Assembly (NCBI GenBank): GCA_027886175.1
Contig: JAJNNQ010000002.1
Location: 686,001 to 750,000 of the forward strand
Length of the DNA: 64,000 bases
Direction of reading: 5' to 3'
Source of the DNA: Phylloscopus collybita
Lineage: Eukaryota; Chordata; Aves; Passeriformes; Phylloscopidae
The notes under the pieces were generated by a model. That model was given only the letters and a program-made list of their open reading frames with translations, ran no database searches and was not told the DNA's origin. Position numbers and translations under genes: made by a program. Positions 50,214 through 61,560 of this stretch are shown here, one piece after another; position 1 is the stretch's first letter; each line of letters starts with the position of its first letter.

Positions 50214-51449
50214 TGTCCAGTTTATGCTCCTCGTTTTTCCCCAGCCAGTGCTGCCTCCTGGGCATCTCCAGTGATTCAGCCCACCTATCTGAGGCATCTC
50301 TCTCAGGATGGGCTGAGTTGCCCTCTGGAGATGCTGATCTTGCTCCACGGACTCCTGTAGACAGCCAGCTTGGCCCAGATTCCAAACTTTTAAATGGTCA
50401 AAGTCGGGTGAGGTGAGTCCCACGCTCCAAGATCCTCTGATGAAAGGTGCTTGGAGAAACCCAGTGCTGCTGCTGCATCATCACCATCACCATTGTTGTT
50501 ATTCATACAGGGCAAGGGTGAGGGAATTGTTATGGGAGAGAAGTCACCTCCGTGCCTGTGTGTTTGCAGGGTTGGACTCGGCCACAAAATTATGTGCGTG
50601 CTCTCGGGGTTAGAGAAGGAAGAAAAGGATTTAAATATAGCCCTTGTGCCATACTTGGAGATAAATGAAGAGGTATCCAACAAGAACAGTTAGCCCAGTA
50701 GGTTGCTGCCTTTTTCTTTTCCAAGCTGGGGAAAAAAAAAAATAAAAATCTGGAAGAACAGACACCTGCACAGTGAATTTAGAGCTAACAGGCTTAGATT
50801 TCTTTTTGTGAACCTCTTTGAAATGTCTTAGTCCTGATAGCGAGATGCCCAGAGCCAAATGTTGAAGACCCCACTGCAATCAATGTTGCAGAGACTCATA
50901 ATTTCTGCATTAAACTATGACACTTCTGTAATTAGACTGCTTAAACCTAAGCTTGATTGTTACTGGTCCATGCAAAACAACAAACAACCCCCAGACTGAA
51001 AAAAAAAATCTTTCATCAGAATCAGTGACTTGATTCATGTCTTCTAGAGCCAAACCTATCATTTTGCTGATCTGTGTTAAGGTGGTTTCCAAGTTTTCAA
51101 CGAAAACATCAATTAAAATTTTTGTTACTGTCCACATGTTGTAGTTGCCTGGGTTTGGGATAGTTTCAACGTCATAGGGGAAAACCACTTTGATGCAGGA
51201 AGGGCATTAGTGAGCAGAACAATTCCCTTTTCCATTTAAAATAATGGGGAGTGACAAGTTCCACTTCCTTTCTCTTCATCCCTAAACCTCTCTAGGTTTT
51301 GTTTTCACAGTAAAACTGAGAAAAAAAATCTCAGCATCTGCCGGATTATTGGTGCTTTCTGTGAAAAATAAGGCCCTTCAGTGAATGTAGAATTAGAAGT
51401 TTTTCTGCCTGTCCACCCGCCTGGCCTCTGGGCTGGTGGTTCGAACCTT
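48265..51449. other. Intron 1 unique sequence with a 46-A run
   Basis: A short (GT)n lies at about 48521-48540, a G run near 48986-48998, and 46 A at 50166-50211. No gene was recognised. Confidence 0.4.
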
Positions 51450-51930
51450 AGAATCATAAAACCACAGAATGGCCTGAGTTGGAGGGACCTTAAAGTTCAT
51501 CCAGTTCCACTCCCTGCCATGGGTAGGGACACCTTCCACCATCCCAGGTTGCTCCAAGCCCTGTCCAGCCTGGCCTTGGACACTTCCAGGAATCCAGGGG
51601 CAGCCACAGCTTCTCTGGGCACCCTGTGCCAGGGCCTGCCCACCCTCAAGGGGAGGAAATCCTTCCCAACATCTAATCCAGCCCTACTCTCTTTCAGCTT
51701 GAAGCCATTCCCCCTTGTCCCATCACTCCAGGCTCTTGTAAATTGTCTCTCTCCACCCTTCTTCTGGGTCCCTTCAGGTCCAGGAAGGCCACTGTGAGGA
51801 CACTCTGAAAGTCTTCTCTTTTCCAAGCTGAACCAACACAATTCTGTCAGCCATTCCTTATAGGAAGGGTGCTCCATCCCTCCAATCAACTTTACAGCTG
51901 TTCTGTGGGCTCGCTCCAGCAGGTCCACGT
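51450..51930 (-). mobile_element. CR1 LINE, about 480 bp of the 3' end
   Basis: The plus strand begins tagaatcataaaaccacag and continues through cagccacagcttctctggg and ccagcaggtccacgtcc. On the minus strand the frame encodes a remnant reading ELCWFSLEKRRLSE, the known C-terminal part of CR1 ORF2. It is a relic, not a gene. Confidence 0.93.
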
Positions 51931-54900
51931 CCTTCCCGTGTGACACAGTAGGTTCAGCTCTATCTCCTCTTCCTGTTTTCTGCCTCTGGGATATCCATCC
52001 CAGCTTCCAGCTGTCCATGTTAGACCGACACCACCCTTCACCTGTCTGGTGTCAGCCCTGTGTGGTGAGGGTTTGTGGGAACTGATCACAGCTGACTCAC
52101 AGACCCTGCCCCAGGAGCCTCTTGACATTCAGTGCCATTGGCCATTCATAGCAGCCTCCATTTTTTGGAACCTTCACAGCCTTCCTGCTGCTTGTTTCTC
52201 AAAAAAAAAAAAAAACAACAATGTGGTTTTAGGCAGCTTCAGATGCATGGATTTCATGCTGGCCAGCTTGAAGGATCGTGGTGGGAGATGAGAGAGGGTC
52301 TGTTCAGGATGTTGTAGGATGGAGTAGGGGCTGCCCACTCATCACCTGCTTCCCCGTGAGCCCCTCTGGTGCCAGGAGATGTGAGAAAGCCCTTGAGGGG
52401 ATTTCCATACAGCTTTTCACAACCTGTGGACACTTCTACAGCCATCTTCTCCACTTCAGTATTTTAGGATCATAATACCACTGATGTGTTGTTAAAAGAC
52501 ATCTTTCTAGACAAACCACTTTACACAATTTGTCCCCTCTTTCATCACGTGGCTGAGGTTCTTCTAAGGGATGTGGCACCTCAGAGTTAGAGAGGAACAG
52601 GGCTGAGCCGAACCTCTGGAAAGGTGGATGGATTGTAAGAAAGGATTTGGAGGAGGTGTGGCATCTTCTTGTTAGGGAGTTCCTGCAAAGGGAGAAGTAC
52701 TTAAGGCATCTACAAAAGAACATAAATCCCCTCTATTATGAGCACATGGACATCCTTTGATTTAACTTCTTCACCAGGGCCAGGTGGACAAAAGGAGCAA
52801 AGTGACTCCTGGTGCTCAGTTCTCAATATTTGGTGGGATTTAAGGGCACTCAGGGTCTTCTCCTGGGTCATTTGGCAAGTTGCACCCTTGCTGCTCAGCA
52901 CTAATAAGTGAAGTTATTTTCCGTGTGTCGGGGACCCCGGAAGGAGGTCCCTGGAGGAAGCTCTCAAATGGCCTCTCCAAGATGAATAGCAAAAGAAAGC
53001 TCCTGCAAGGCTCAGGAATGACAGAATTCAGGGAGAAAAAAGCAGGTGTTGGAGTCTCCACACGCTGCTCCTGATGTGTCAAGGACTTCTGACACACAGA
53101 GAAGGTGGTGACCTTGAACAGTCAGCACAGTGGTGCTGTTCAGCGAGGTCATCCAGAGCTGAAACCTTCTCTTTTTCTGAAAAAAAAAAAAAAAAAAAAA
53201 AAAAAAGCTCTGAGCAGGTATTTCCTGCATATTTCTTCCTCCTAACTTGGCTGGGGTGTCCATTCCAAGAGGGAGGGTGCATGTAATTTATTAAGAAGGT
53301 GGCCAGGTACTTATTTACAACGGCTCTGCTGAAGGAGCAGATAGATCGAGATAAGGGAAATGAAGAGCTCTCTAGTTGTGTTGGCAAAGAAAAATGCTCA
53401 CTGGAGGTTGAATTAAACACTTCAGGGCATGCAAGGCTTAGAGATAAGCTAAGAACTTTGGCTGTGGACATACAGAGCAGTGTTTTTGTGGCTCCTCCTG
53501 TGCTAATGGGAAGAAAAGCCTGATTGGTTTGAGAGGAACAACTCTTTGACCCTTTCCCTTGGTTCAGACTTGAGCAGCACCTGTTCTGGGCATGAGTGTG
53601 TTTGTAAAATTGAGAACCTCAGGAATTCTCCAGTGGAAAAGGAGAGGCTGGGGTCAATGCATCCAGGAAGTGTTGGTGCTTAGGGAATTATTTGAAGGTG
53701 ATGCCTGGTTAGACCACAGCAGATGACACTCGGCCCATTTCTCAGCACCGCATTTTCAGAATTACCCACATGAAGGAGATTGTTTAGGCGGAGGACTTGG
53801 GAGAGTGGAAAAATGCAAATGCCAGGTTTGATCATTGGAAACAGTGAGAAAAAAAAATGAATGATGGGAGCTACGAGAGAGTTGAGCAACACTGAAGTGA
53901 GATTCTGATCTTTACAGACTTTCCCAATCTTTTCTTAAAGTTTGGTTGTTGGGTTGCTGTTGGGTTTTTTCTGGGTGGAGGAGAAGGCTGGAAGGTTCAT
54001 AAGGTTCCCACCTGATGATCAATAATAATGACAGGGAGCTGAAAGAACTGGGTTCTCCTAAAGATAAATTGACTTTAGAGAGGGAGAAAGTGTTTACACC
54101 TGGAAGCAAAGTAGAAACCTAAAGAGGCTGCTCGGGGAGATGTTATCACACTCCAGAGGCTGTGAGCAAGCCAGGAGGAGGAGGAGGAGGAGGTCTGTGC
54201 TCAGCTCTGCTCAACAGCAGGGCCACTGCTCATGGGGAGATGTTTGGAGATTCCACCCTGCACCTTCAGCTGGAAGTCAGGTGGCTCCACACTGCCCCAT
54301 GAAAGGCCAAATTTGCGTGACACCGTCTCGGGGCCCGATGACACCTTGAGAACAAGGCTCTTGCTGCAGATTGTCTTTTGCAGATTAAACTTTCCAGACT
54401 GTAACACAGATCAAAGGGAGGTGTGACTGCTTCCCTGCTGTATTGAGCAGGGAGCAGTTGGAAAAGCAATTAGAGATATTTATATATATAAATATATATT
54501 TGGGGTTTTTTTCATCTTAGATCATCTTCCCAGCAATGGAAACGAATAGTTGAGGGCACCAATCTATAAAACTCTTCTTCCTACAGCTGGTATTTTAATT
54601 CTACCACTGTAGTAACCACCAAAAAAAACACCAAACCCAAGACAGGCTTGAGTTTGGCTGCTCATCTGATTAAAGTTTATGAGGTTGGAATCCTAAACTT
54701 CATCAGGGTCCTACTGAAATAGCTCAAAAAATTCCTTCTGGCTTCACAACACTGTGGACGTAGACTGCAACAGGTTGATGGTAACTCAGTGGATGGTTTA
54801 TCTTTGTTGGGAGCTGGGTAAGAGATTTTAGAGAGCTTTGGGAAGGATGTTGGTGACTGCAGCTGACATGGAAACAAGCTCTACAGATGTTCCCACCAAA

Positions 54901-57158
54901 GTTAACTTCAGACACTGGAAAACATCCACATTTTGGGGTCTCTGTAGTCAATGGCTGGAGGATGAGTAGGAACAACTAAACTAATGTTTTTCCCTGGAGA
55001 CTTCAATGAAGGCATCTCTCCAGATGGTTTACAGAGATAGGTTCACCTACCTCCTAATCCTAAAGCTGTGAATACCTCCTAAATCCCAGTCTTGGGGGGG
55101 TTTGATGGGTTAAAATTTGGGTATGTGGCACCCTAAAACTCCATTCCCAACAAGGCGACAGAGGCAACACGCTCAACAAGTCCCCTGAAGCCTGAAACAG
55201 CATTTTAAAAAGTGTCTTTAGTCCAGAAATTGTGGTCCAGTGTGTTTTGTGTAATATCTAACAGTGAAACAAAAATGTACGCTTGGCATGGGCTCCATTT
55301 CACGGACAGCTTTCTGCCGGCTGTGCACCCTGAATCCATCTAAAGCTTGAAAGCACCCCGTATCTAGCCACTGAGATAAGGAAAACGAGTTTAATGGGTC
55401 CTTCCCTCGGTTTTCTCCGGAGGGTTCCTGCAGGCACCTGCAGGAGCTTGCCTCCTTTCTCCAGCTGAGCTCTCTGCACGGCCTTCAACGTGGACTTTGC
55501 TGGGTGGGACTGCTTCAAGGAACCGATCCATCCTCACTGTCAGGGATGGTGGCATGATTCACCCCCAGCCTTCCACGGCGCAGACATGCCCCACTCCACC
55601 AGTCACCCAGGGGCCTGGAGAGTCTCGCCAGCACAGCCCAGGTGGGGGCAAGGCCGTGATTCACCCCAGCCCAGAGCACACACCTCAGCTGGGCAGGGGA
55701 ATCGGGGCACGGAGGTGTCTGCTTCTCTCCACTGGCTGATTGCAAAAGCAGCCCAGGGGGGGTGAGCAGATCAGCTGGAGACACCCCAGTCAGAAGCACT
55801 GGAATGTGGGTGACAGGGACACAGCTTTGGGTCAGGGTGAGCTGCCTTCCTCCCTTTTGATGCAGTGGAAAGAGGGGCACTTCTGGAGGGTGGTTCATGC
55901 CATTTGTCTCAGCTAACCTCCCTGGGGTAGGATGAATTGCCCTCTAATGCTGAGATCAGCCATCCCCCAGAAGTTCAGCAGAGGTGGAAAGAGGCATCCA
56001 AGTTTAGGAAATCAGCTGGAAATCCTTTGCTTTTTTCACACACCTCCCACCTTGTCCCATCTAAAATTCATTTACTGGAGGGCACGTTCTTGGCTGAGCT
56101 GATTATCCTGGTTCTAAACTCCTACCTGGAGCCATTTGGGATCCAGAAATGGATGTCCTTATTTGCCTGGAAAGGATGGATTTGTAAAACTTAACCTGCA
56201 GTTAGCAAAGCCCTTGAGATGTGTCTCCTAACCATGTGAATGTCTATCTCCTTTTCACTTTTGTCCCCCTTGACCAGGACCCCCTCCAGAAGAGGAGTTA
56301 ATTGGCTGCAAGGACTCTTCTTTTTAAAATAAAGATAATCACCTTAAAATAGTTTTTATCCCAGCCTAGAGAACTGCTAAAGTCCAGCTGATTTTCTTCT
56401 GAACTTCAGCAACGATAGAATTCTTGTGTTATTTTTAAAGTCAGAGCAAAAGAGACTGAAGGCTTTATTCCCTGACAGCCCTGTTAAGAATTCAGACACA
56501 CCAGGCTGTTCCCAAATGAAAACCACACAGCAAAAAAATGAATATAAACAGAAATACACACTGCCCAGGCAGGTTCCTCTTTGTCATTAATTCAGGAGAT
56601 TTAATTAGAAGAAAAGGAAATTATACTCTAAAAATCCCTTCAGTTTTAGTAATCAAGGTTATTATTAGAAGCACCAGTAAAAAACACTTTAAAAATCCAT
56701 CCAATTAGCTGCATATCTGCTGATCTCCCTGCAGAGCTGACTTGTTTGTCTCCGAGGTTTCACCAACATAAAGGTTCATGGACAGTCCTTTCAAAACTCC
56801 CATTGGGCTGAGCCCAGCATTTGCCCTTTGCACTGGAGTTAAATTGGGATTGGTTTCTGGTTGCTGGTTTGGTTTGGCTTTAATTTCACTCCCCTCACTT
56901 TAACCAAAGACCCACAGAATGATGCTGCTCCCCTTCCCAAACTCTTGGTGTTGCCTTTCCAAAGACTCGTAGCTCGATGGCTTCTGCTGCTGGGGTGATT
57001 CCTTTGGGTAGCTCTGAAGGTGCTTTTGACTGGGCTTCCCCAGCTGCCAAAATTTCCTGTAAGACATCATCTAGAGGTGTGCTTGTGTCTCGGAGAAAGA
57101 AATACCTGTTTGACCCCCTGGTTGCAAAGGAAATTGTCTGTATGAGCTGAGCATCTTT
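51931..57158. other. Intron 1 unique sequence
   Basis: A run of 27 A lies at 53180-53206, a short TA-rich patch near 54480-54500, and a (GGA)n patch near 54176-54191. No gene was recognised. Confidence 0.4.
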
Positions 57159-57254
57159 GGGAAGGAAGGAAGGAAGGAAGGAAGGAAGGAAGGAAGGAAG
57201 GAAGGAAGGAAGGAAGGAAGGAAGGAAGGAAGGAAGGAAGGAAGGAAGGAAGGA
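57159..57254. repeat. (GGAA)24 microsatellite
   Basis: A pure 96-base GGAA array lies about 290 bases before exon 2. GGAA is the core of ETS-family binding sites. The Pro/Ser/Phe/Leu-rich minus-strand open frames over it are artefacts. Confidence 0.97.
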
Positions 57255-57543
57255 TATATGTTTCACAGCACAATGATGGATTAAGGCTTTGGGAGGATAA
57301 AGAAAAGGGAAGGAAGATATTAAAAGTAGAGTTTTTGTCTTGCTGGGCCTGTAGGGAAAACTTCAGGAGATGTTGTTTTAGGGAAGGATGACAATGAAAA
57401 TGATGTTTTTCTGCTGAAATGAGCAAGAACCAAAGATGTCGATTTTCTGTCCCCATTCTTCTGAACCAAGTACAAAGGTGAAATCTAGCCTGACAGCATC
57501 TCTTTTTCCCCGTTTTGGGGGTGTTTTTTTTTTTTTCCCCCAG

Positions 57544-57785
57544 GTCTTTGGCAATTGGACACCAGTACTCCTCCCTGGGGACCCAGCCCATCCTCTGCGG
57601 GAGCATCCCGGGCCTGGTGCCCAAGCAGCTGCGCTTCTGTCGGAACTACGTGGAGATCATGCCCAGCGTGGCAGAAGGGGTAAAGATTGGGATCCAGGAG
57701 TGCCAACACCAGTTCCGAGGGAGGAGGTGGAACTGCACCACTGTCAACGACAGCTTAGCCATCTTTGGGCCCGTGCTGGACAAAG
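57544..57785 (+). CDS. WNT3A: WNT3A coding exon 2
   Basis: This 242-bp exon supplies the last base of Trp24, 80 full codons (residues 25-104) and the first base of an Ala codon. It follows a pyrimidine-rich acceptor ending cccag and is followed by a gtgagt donor at 57786. The protein starts SLAIGHQYSSLG and ends IFGPVLDK, part of the N-terminal helical domain that binds Frizzled. Cys77 and the Asn87-Cys-Thr glycosylation sequon fall at the same numbers as in mouse Wnt3a. Tyr-Val-Glu-Ile and Val-Lys-Ile-Gly favour WNT3A over WNT3, which has Tyr-Ile-Glu-Ile and Val-Lys-Leu-Gly. The residue acylated by Porcupine (Ser209 in mouse) lies in a later exon that is not in this window. The reading frame is intact, without stops or frameshifts. 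Confidence 0.98.
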
Positions 57786-57944
57786 GTGAGTGAGAGCTGC
57801 AGGTGTGGGGAGAGCGGTGGAGTGGCAGCAGGGATCTTGAGAAACCTCCTCTGAACTCATCCCCTTCTGAAAAAATGTCCTCTAAAATGTCCTGCAAGAG
57901 GCAGGACTTCAGCTGGATAAAGGAGTGGGGTCACCTCAGTTCCA

Positions 57945-58015
57945 GCCCAGAGCAGGAGGTTGGACTAGAGACCTCCTCAAATCCCTTTCAGCATGAATTA
58001 TCCCATGATCCTAGA
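57945..58015 (+). mobile_element. CR1 LINE tail fragment
   Basis: A short relic of the CR1 3' end: aggttggactagagacctcc, then tcccatgatcctag. Confidence 0.7.
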
Positions 58016-58761
58016 CCCTTGGGAAGGAACACAGGATTATTGTGTTTGCAGTGGTCAAGCTGGACCTGGCTCCTTTTCTCATCCCTGTGCTGCAATTTCA
58101 GCCCTCTAGGTGACAGTGGAGGGGAAATTATGGGCTGTTGGGGAGGGATCCTAGGGACTGGACTTATCAGATAGCATCAGTTTTGATACCATTATGAAAT
58201 GCAGTGAAGATCAAAGGCCTGAGGGAATCACCATCAATTAATGCTTCTGCTCTCCTTGGTTATGAACACAGCATACTAGGACAGGGTGCAAATTCAGGCA
58301 ACGGTTTCTGCACCCCTTGATAGAAGTAGGAACTCCTAGAAATGTTTTGCTCTAGGTTGTTGCATCTTGTGAGATTCAAGCCCTAAGCTAAGCCTGAGTA
58401 TCTGGTCTTTTCCCCTATAAGTTGGTAGGAGCCTGTGAGAACTCCTTTATCTTTCTTTGCCCTTGTTTGTGTGTCTTTTAAAATCCAGCCTGGTCCTGCT
58501 GGTCTCACTAAGTCTGGGGTAAGTTTTGCCTTTCCCTTTAGCACAAAGGGGCCTGCCATTCCTTCCTTCCTTCTTTCCTTCCTTTCCTCCTTCCTGGAGC
58601 ATCTGGAATATTTTCATGGATTCTGGTGTGTGTAATTGATCTGTACGTACCTTGGGATGTGTTCTGCAGTGCTTCCCATCTGCTTTTGTTGTTGTTGTTT
58701 GTTTGTTTGTTTGTGTTTTGTTTTTTTGTTTTTCCCTTGCACATTTGGGCATTTTCTTCCA

Positions 58762-58850
58762 AGCCCCATCCAACTTGGCCTTGAGGACTTCCAGGGATTG
58801 GGAGTCCTCGACCTCTCAGGGCAGTGAGCTCCCAGACAGTCTGGGATTAG
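58762..58850 (-). mobile_element. CR1 LINE fragment
   Basis: The plus strand reads aagccccatccaacttggcc, then gaggacttccagggattgg, an inverted CR1 piece. Confidence 0.75.
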
Positions 58851-59723
58851 ACAGCCCACATCTCCTGTAGTAATTATCCTTGTGGATGAACTGCTCCTCA
58901 CCTCCCTGCTGACCTGCTGACCTGGGGTTGAAGGAACCCCAATCCCAAAAATCTGCCAAATTCTCTTATCTCCCAGCCGTGCCGGCACGAAGGGTCTGTC
59001 CCTGCTCCAGACTGGAGGCTGTTGGTAGCTGGGCTCAGGGAGGGAGAGGAGACTGGGACGATTTCATAACTGAAGAATGTTGTTCCTTGAGGGAGAATCA
59101 AACCACCCTTCAGTTTTGCTTCACCTACAGCAGGAGGGGGGGAGAAAAAAAAAAAAACAAACCAAAAAAACAGCTCAGTCGCATTCTTGTGCGGCAGATC
59201 CCCCAGGGTAGGAACATACTTGAGCTCCTACCCAGAAAGACAGAAGGGGAAAAGGAGAGAGAGAAAGCAAGGAAGCAAAAATCTGTTTTTGCAGCTTGGA
59301 TTTTAAGTCACCCGGGATCTGAGGGCAGCTCTCGTGTCAGTCAGTGGGGACCCCGTCCTCCCTCTGCACAGACCAGAGCAGCTCCTAAAGCATCTCCCCT
59401 TTGCCTCACAGACTATCTGCACTCCTTTCACTGAAAAGGACCGACTTTAATGCCTTCAGGAAATCCTTTCCAGGCCCAAACCTCGCTGTCTGGGCTGCCC
59501 TTGCTGCTGTGGTACCTCATTGCTCATTCAGGGCTAGGCTTGAGCTGTGATTCAGCCGTGCCAAACTGTCACCAGACCCTGGTCCTGCTAAGAGCCGTGT
59601 TCTGATATCTCATCTAAAACCAGACTCTTTTTCCCCATCAGCCTTTTTATGGACAAAGATCCCACATGTTTTAGCTACAACTGTATTTATGCTTTTTTTT
59701 ATTTATTTTTTTTTTTTAGCTAG

Positions 59724-59770
59724 GCCTCATCTACAGAGGTCCTTTCCAACCCTAACAATCCTGGGATTTT
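59724..59770 (+). mobile_element. CR1 LINE tail fragment
   Basis: A very short CR1 end: gaggtcctttccaacccta, then cctgggattttgt. Confidence 0.6.
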
Positions 59771-60014
59771 GTAATGAATCACACATTAGGCAGGAATGGC
59801 ATTGATGAGCTCAGCTAGCAGGGAATGGTGATGTCCAGGGGATCCTGACCTGCTGCTACTGAAGGCAGCACTTGACAGGCTCGACCCTAAATCCCTCTTG
59901 CTCTTTGCATGTCACCCAGGGCAGAGGTAGAGCAGAAATTCCCCATCCCACCCCATTTGTCTACTCTGGTTTGCAAGCCCCTGGCTGTGGAATAAATCTT
60001 CCCTATTCAATTAT

Positions 60015-60115
60015 CCAGAGAGGTGTGGACTTTCTGTCCCTGGGGGTGTCCAAGGCCCCAGGTTGGATGGGTTTGGAGCAACCTGAGAAAGTGGAAGGTG
60101 TCCCTGCCTGCGGAA
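60015..60115 (+). mobile_element. CR1 LINE fragment
   Basis: A short relic: ccagagaggtgtggac, gtccaaggccccaggttgg, then gtggaaggtgtccctgcc, in CR1 order. Confidence 0.75.
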
Positions 60116-60949
60116 TGTGTCCCTGAGCTTTAGGGTCAGGGCTGTGGAACAGGGTTTTTCTCCTTCTCTGTGGTCTTGGGAGTGTATGGGCAGGTGTGCA
60201 GCTTCATGGAGAAATACTCAGACAGGTGCCACTGTTGGGTCTTCCTTGCAAATCCCCAGGAAATGAGTGTTTTGGTCAGTTTGGACTACCTGGAATGCAA
60301 AAAACAGGAAAAACAGGGAAAGAATTGAGTCTGATCTCGTCCTCTCTACCTACACTTAAATCTGCTAACCATGTCCAATATAAAGACACTACAACTCATT
60401 TCTACTCTCCCAAAAGCTCAAATCTCAAGTGCTGGACAGTAGAAAGAACCTCTCACTTGATTTTCTTTCCAGCAGTAATATCTAAAGGAAAAATACTGTC
60501 ATTTGTTTCTCCACCTGTATTTTATGAAGTGGAGAAAGACATGGCAATGGCCACATGACCTGAAGTGACCACCTGAGCCACAGCTCATGCTCAGTCACTT
60601 GCCTGAGAGGCCTGGCAGTTTTTAATGCAATTATTGCATCTTTCAGTTTACCAAGGAGAAGGGAAGAGTTTTGAGTTGCCTCTAAAAACACGCAGGATAG
60701 AACTTTGGAGGATGTAGGAGAAGGACACCCCCATCACTGAGAGCAGAAAGTGAACAGCGCAACCTGACAGGCTTTTTCCATCCCCAGCTGAAGAGCCATG
60801 CGTTGGGAATCATGCCTTTGCCTTTATTTTGGCTTTTGTGGACTGGAGAGGCTGTTCATGCTTAAGCTGTGAGTTTAGAGTCTCTCGATGCCACGTGAGC
60901 TCTCTTTGAAACTCCTCTGGGCAGAAATATGAACCAATCTCGAGAGAAG

Positions 60950-61560
60950 GAACACAATAAAAGCTTATCATGGCCCTGTCTCTTTAAAGGACCTCAGCAC
61001 ATAATTAAGTCAAAATAAAAGTTTCCTCTCTCTCCTCCCCCCCCCCCCCCATTCAATAAAAGTAAATTACCTCCAACTATTTAAGCCCGCTGTTCGTTTA
61101 AATTTAAAAAGGGAGCCCTTGTCTATCTGCTTCTTTCACTCACTCCCACCTCCTTCTGCTAAAGACTGGCCGGGGCTTTAAACCTGCCAGCTGGGCTGAG
61201 AAATGGTTAAATAGTTATTGTGGAGGAGCAGCTTTTAATGAACTATTGAAGAATGATACATTGATGGAGTAATGGGAGTTTAAGTCTCTCTGTAATGAAA
61301 CAGGTTCTCAGCGCCGACCCATTGTGGTGTAAATACGGCACGTCTCTCCCACTGTTTGGTCAGGGCTAAATAGCAGGGGCCAGAGGGGGGTCTGCTTATG
61401 GGGTCTCCGCTTTAGTTAATCAATCTGATTGGATTAGGGTCACCGCGATCCCTAATAATGTCAAAGGTTACGCCAAACTGGATTAAATGCTTTGTTGGAG
61501 AGGGCTCGGGTTCTTTCAGCTTGGGCCGGCGGGGCTTGTTTATTAGGCTTTAACACTCGT
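60950..61560. promoter_or_regulatory. Candidate regulatory block in intron 2
   Basis: This repeat-free stretch is rich in homeobox-type TAAT/ATTA cores. It has TCF/LEF-like sites GTCAAAGG (61460-61467) and CTTTGTT (61490-61496) 37 bases apart start to start, plus scattered CpG. Its look is that of a conserved enhancer. Conservation could not be measured here. Confidence 0.35.

Larger units (their letters stand above)
5988..57543 (+). other. WNT3A: WNT3A intron 1 (51,556 bp, phase 2)
   Basis: The donor gtaagt at 5988 and the acceptor AG at 57542-57543 define this intron, since the two flanking exons join in frame across a split Trp codon. It is mostly unique sequence with CR1 fragments, solo LTRs, microsatellites and long A or T runs. 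No other exon with a recognisable protein was found on either strand. A very large first intron is a usual site for developmental enhancers. That role is an inference here. Confidence 0.95.

Noticed and set aside
51497..52018. 173-residue minus-strand open frame
   Set aside because: It is a CR1 relic, with ORF2 C-terminal remnant and 3' region, not a host gene.
56895..57266. Pro/Ser/Phe/Leu-repeat minus-strand open frame
   Set aside because: Encoded by the GGAA microsatellite.
57436..57789. 117-residue plus-strand open frame across exon 2
   Set aside because: It is out of frame with the Wnt protein. The real frame begins at the acceptor at 57544.
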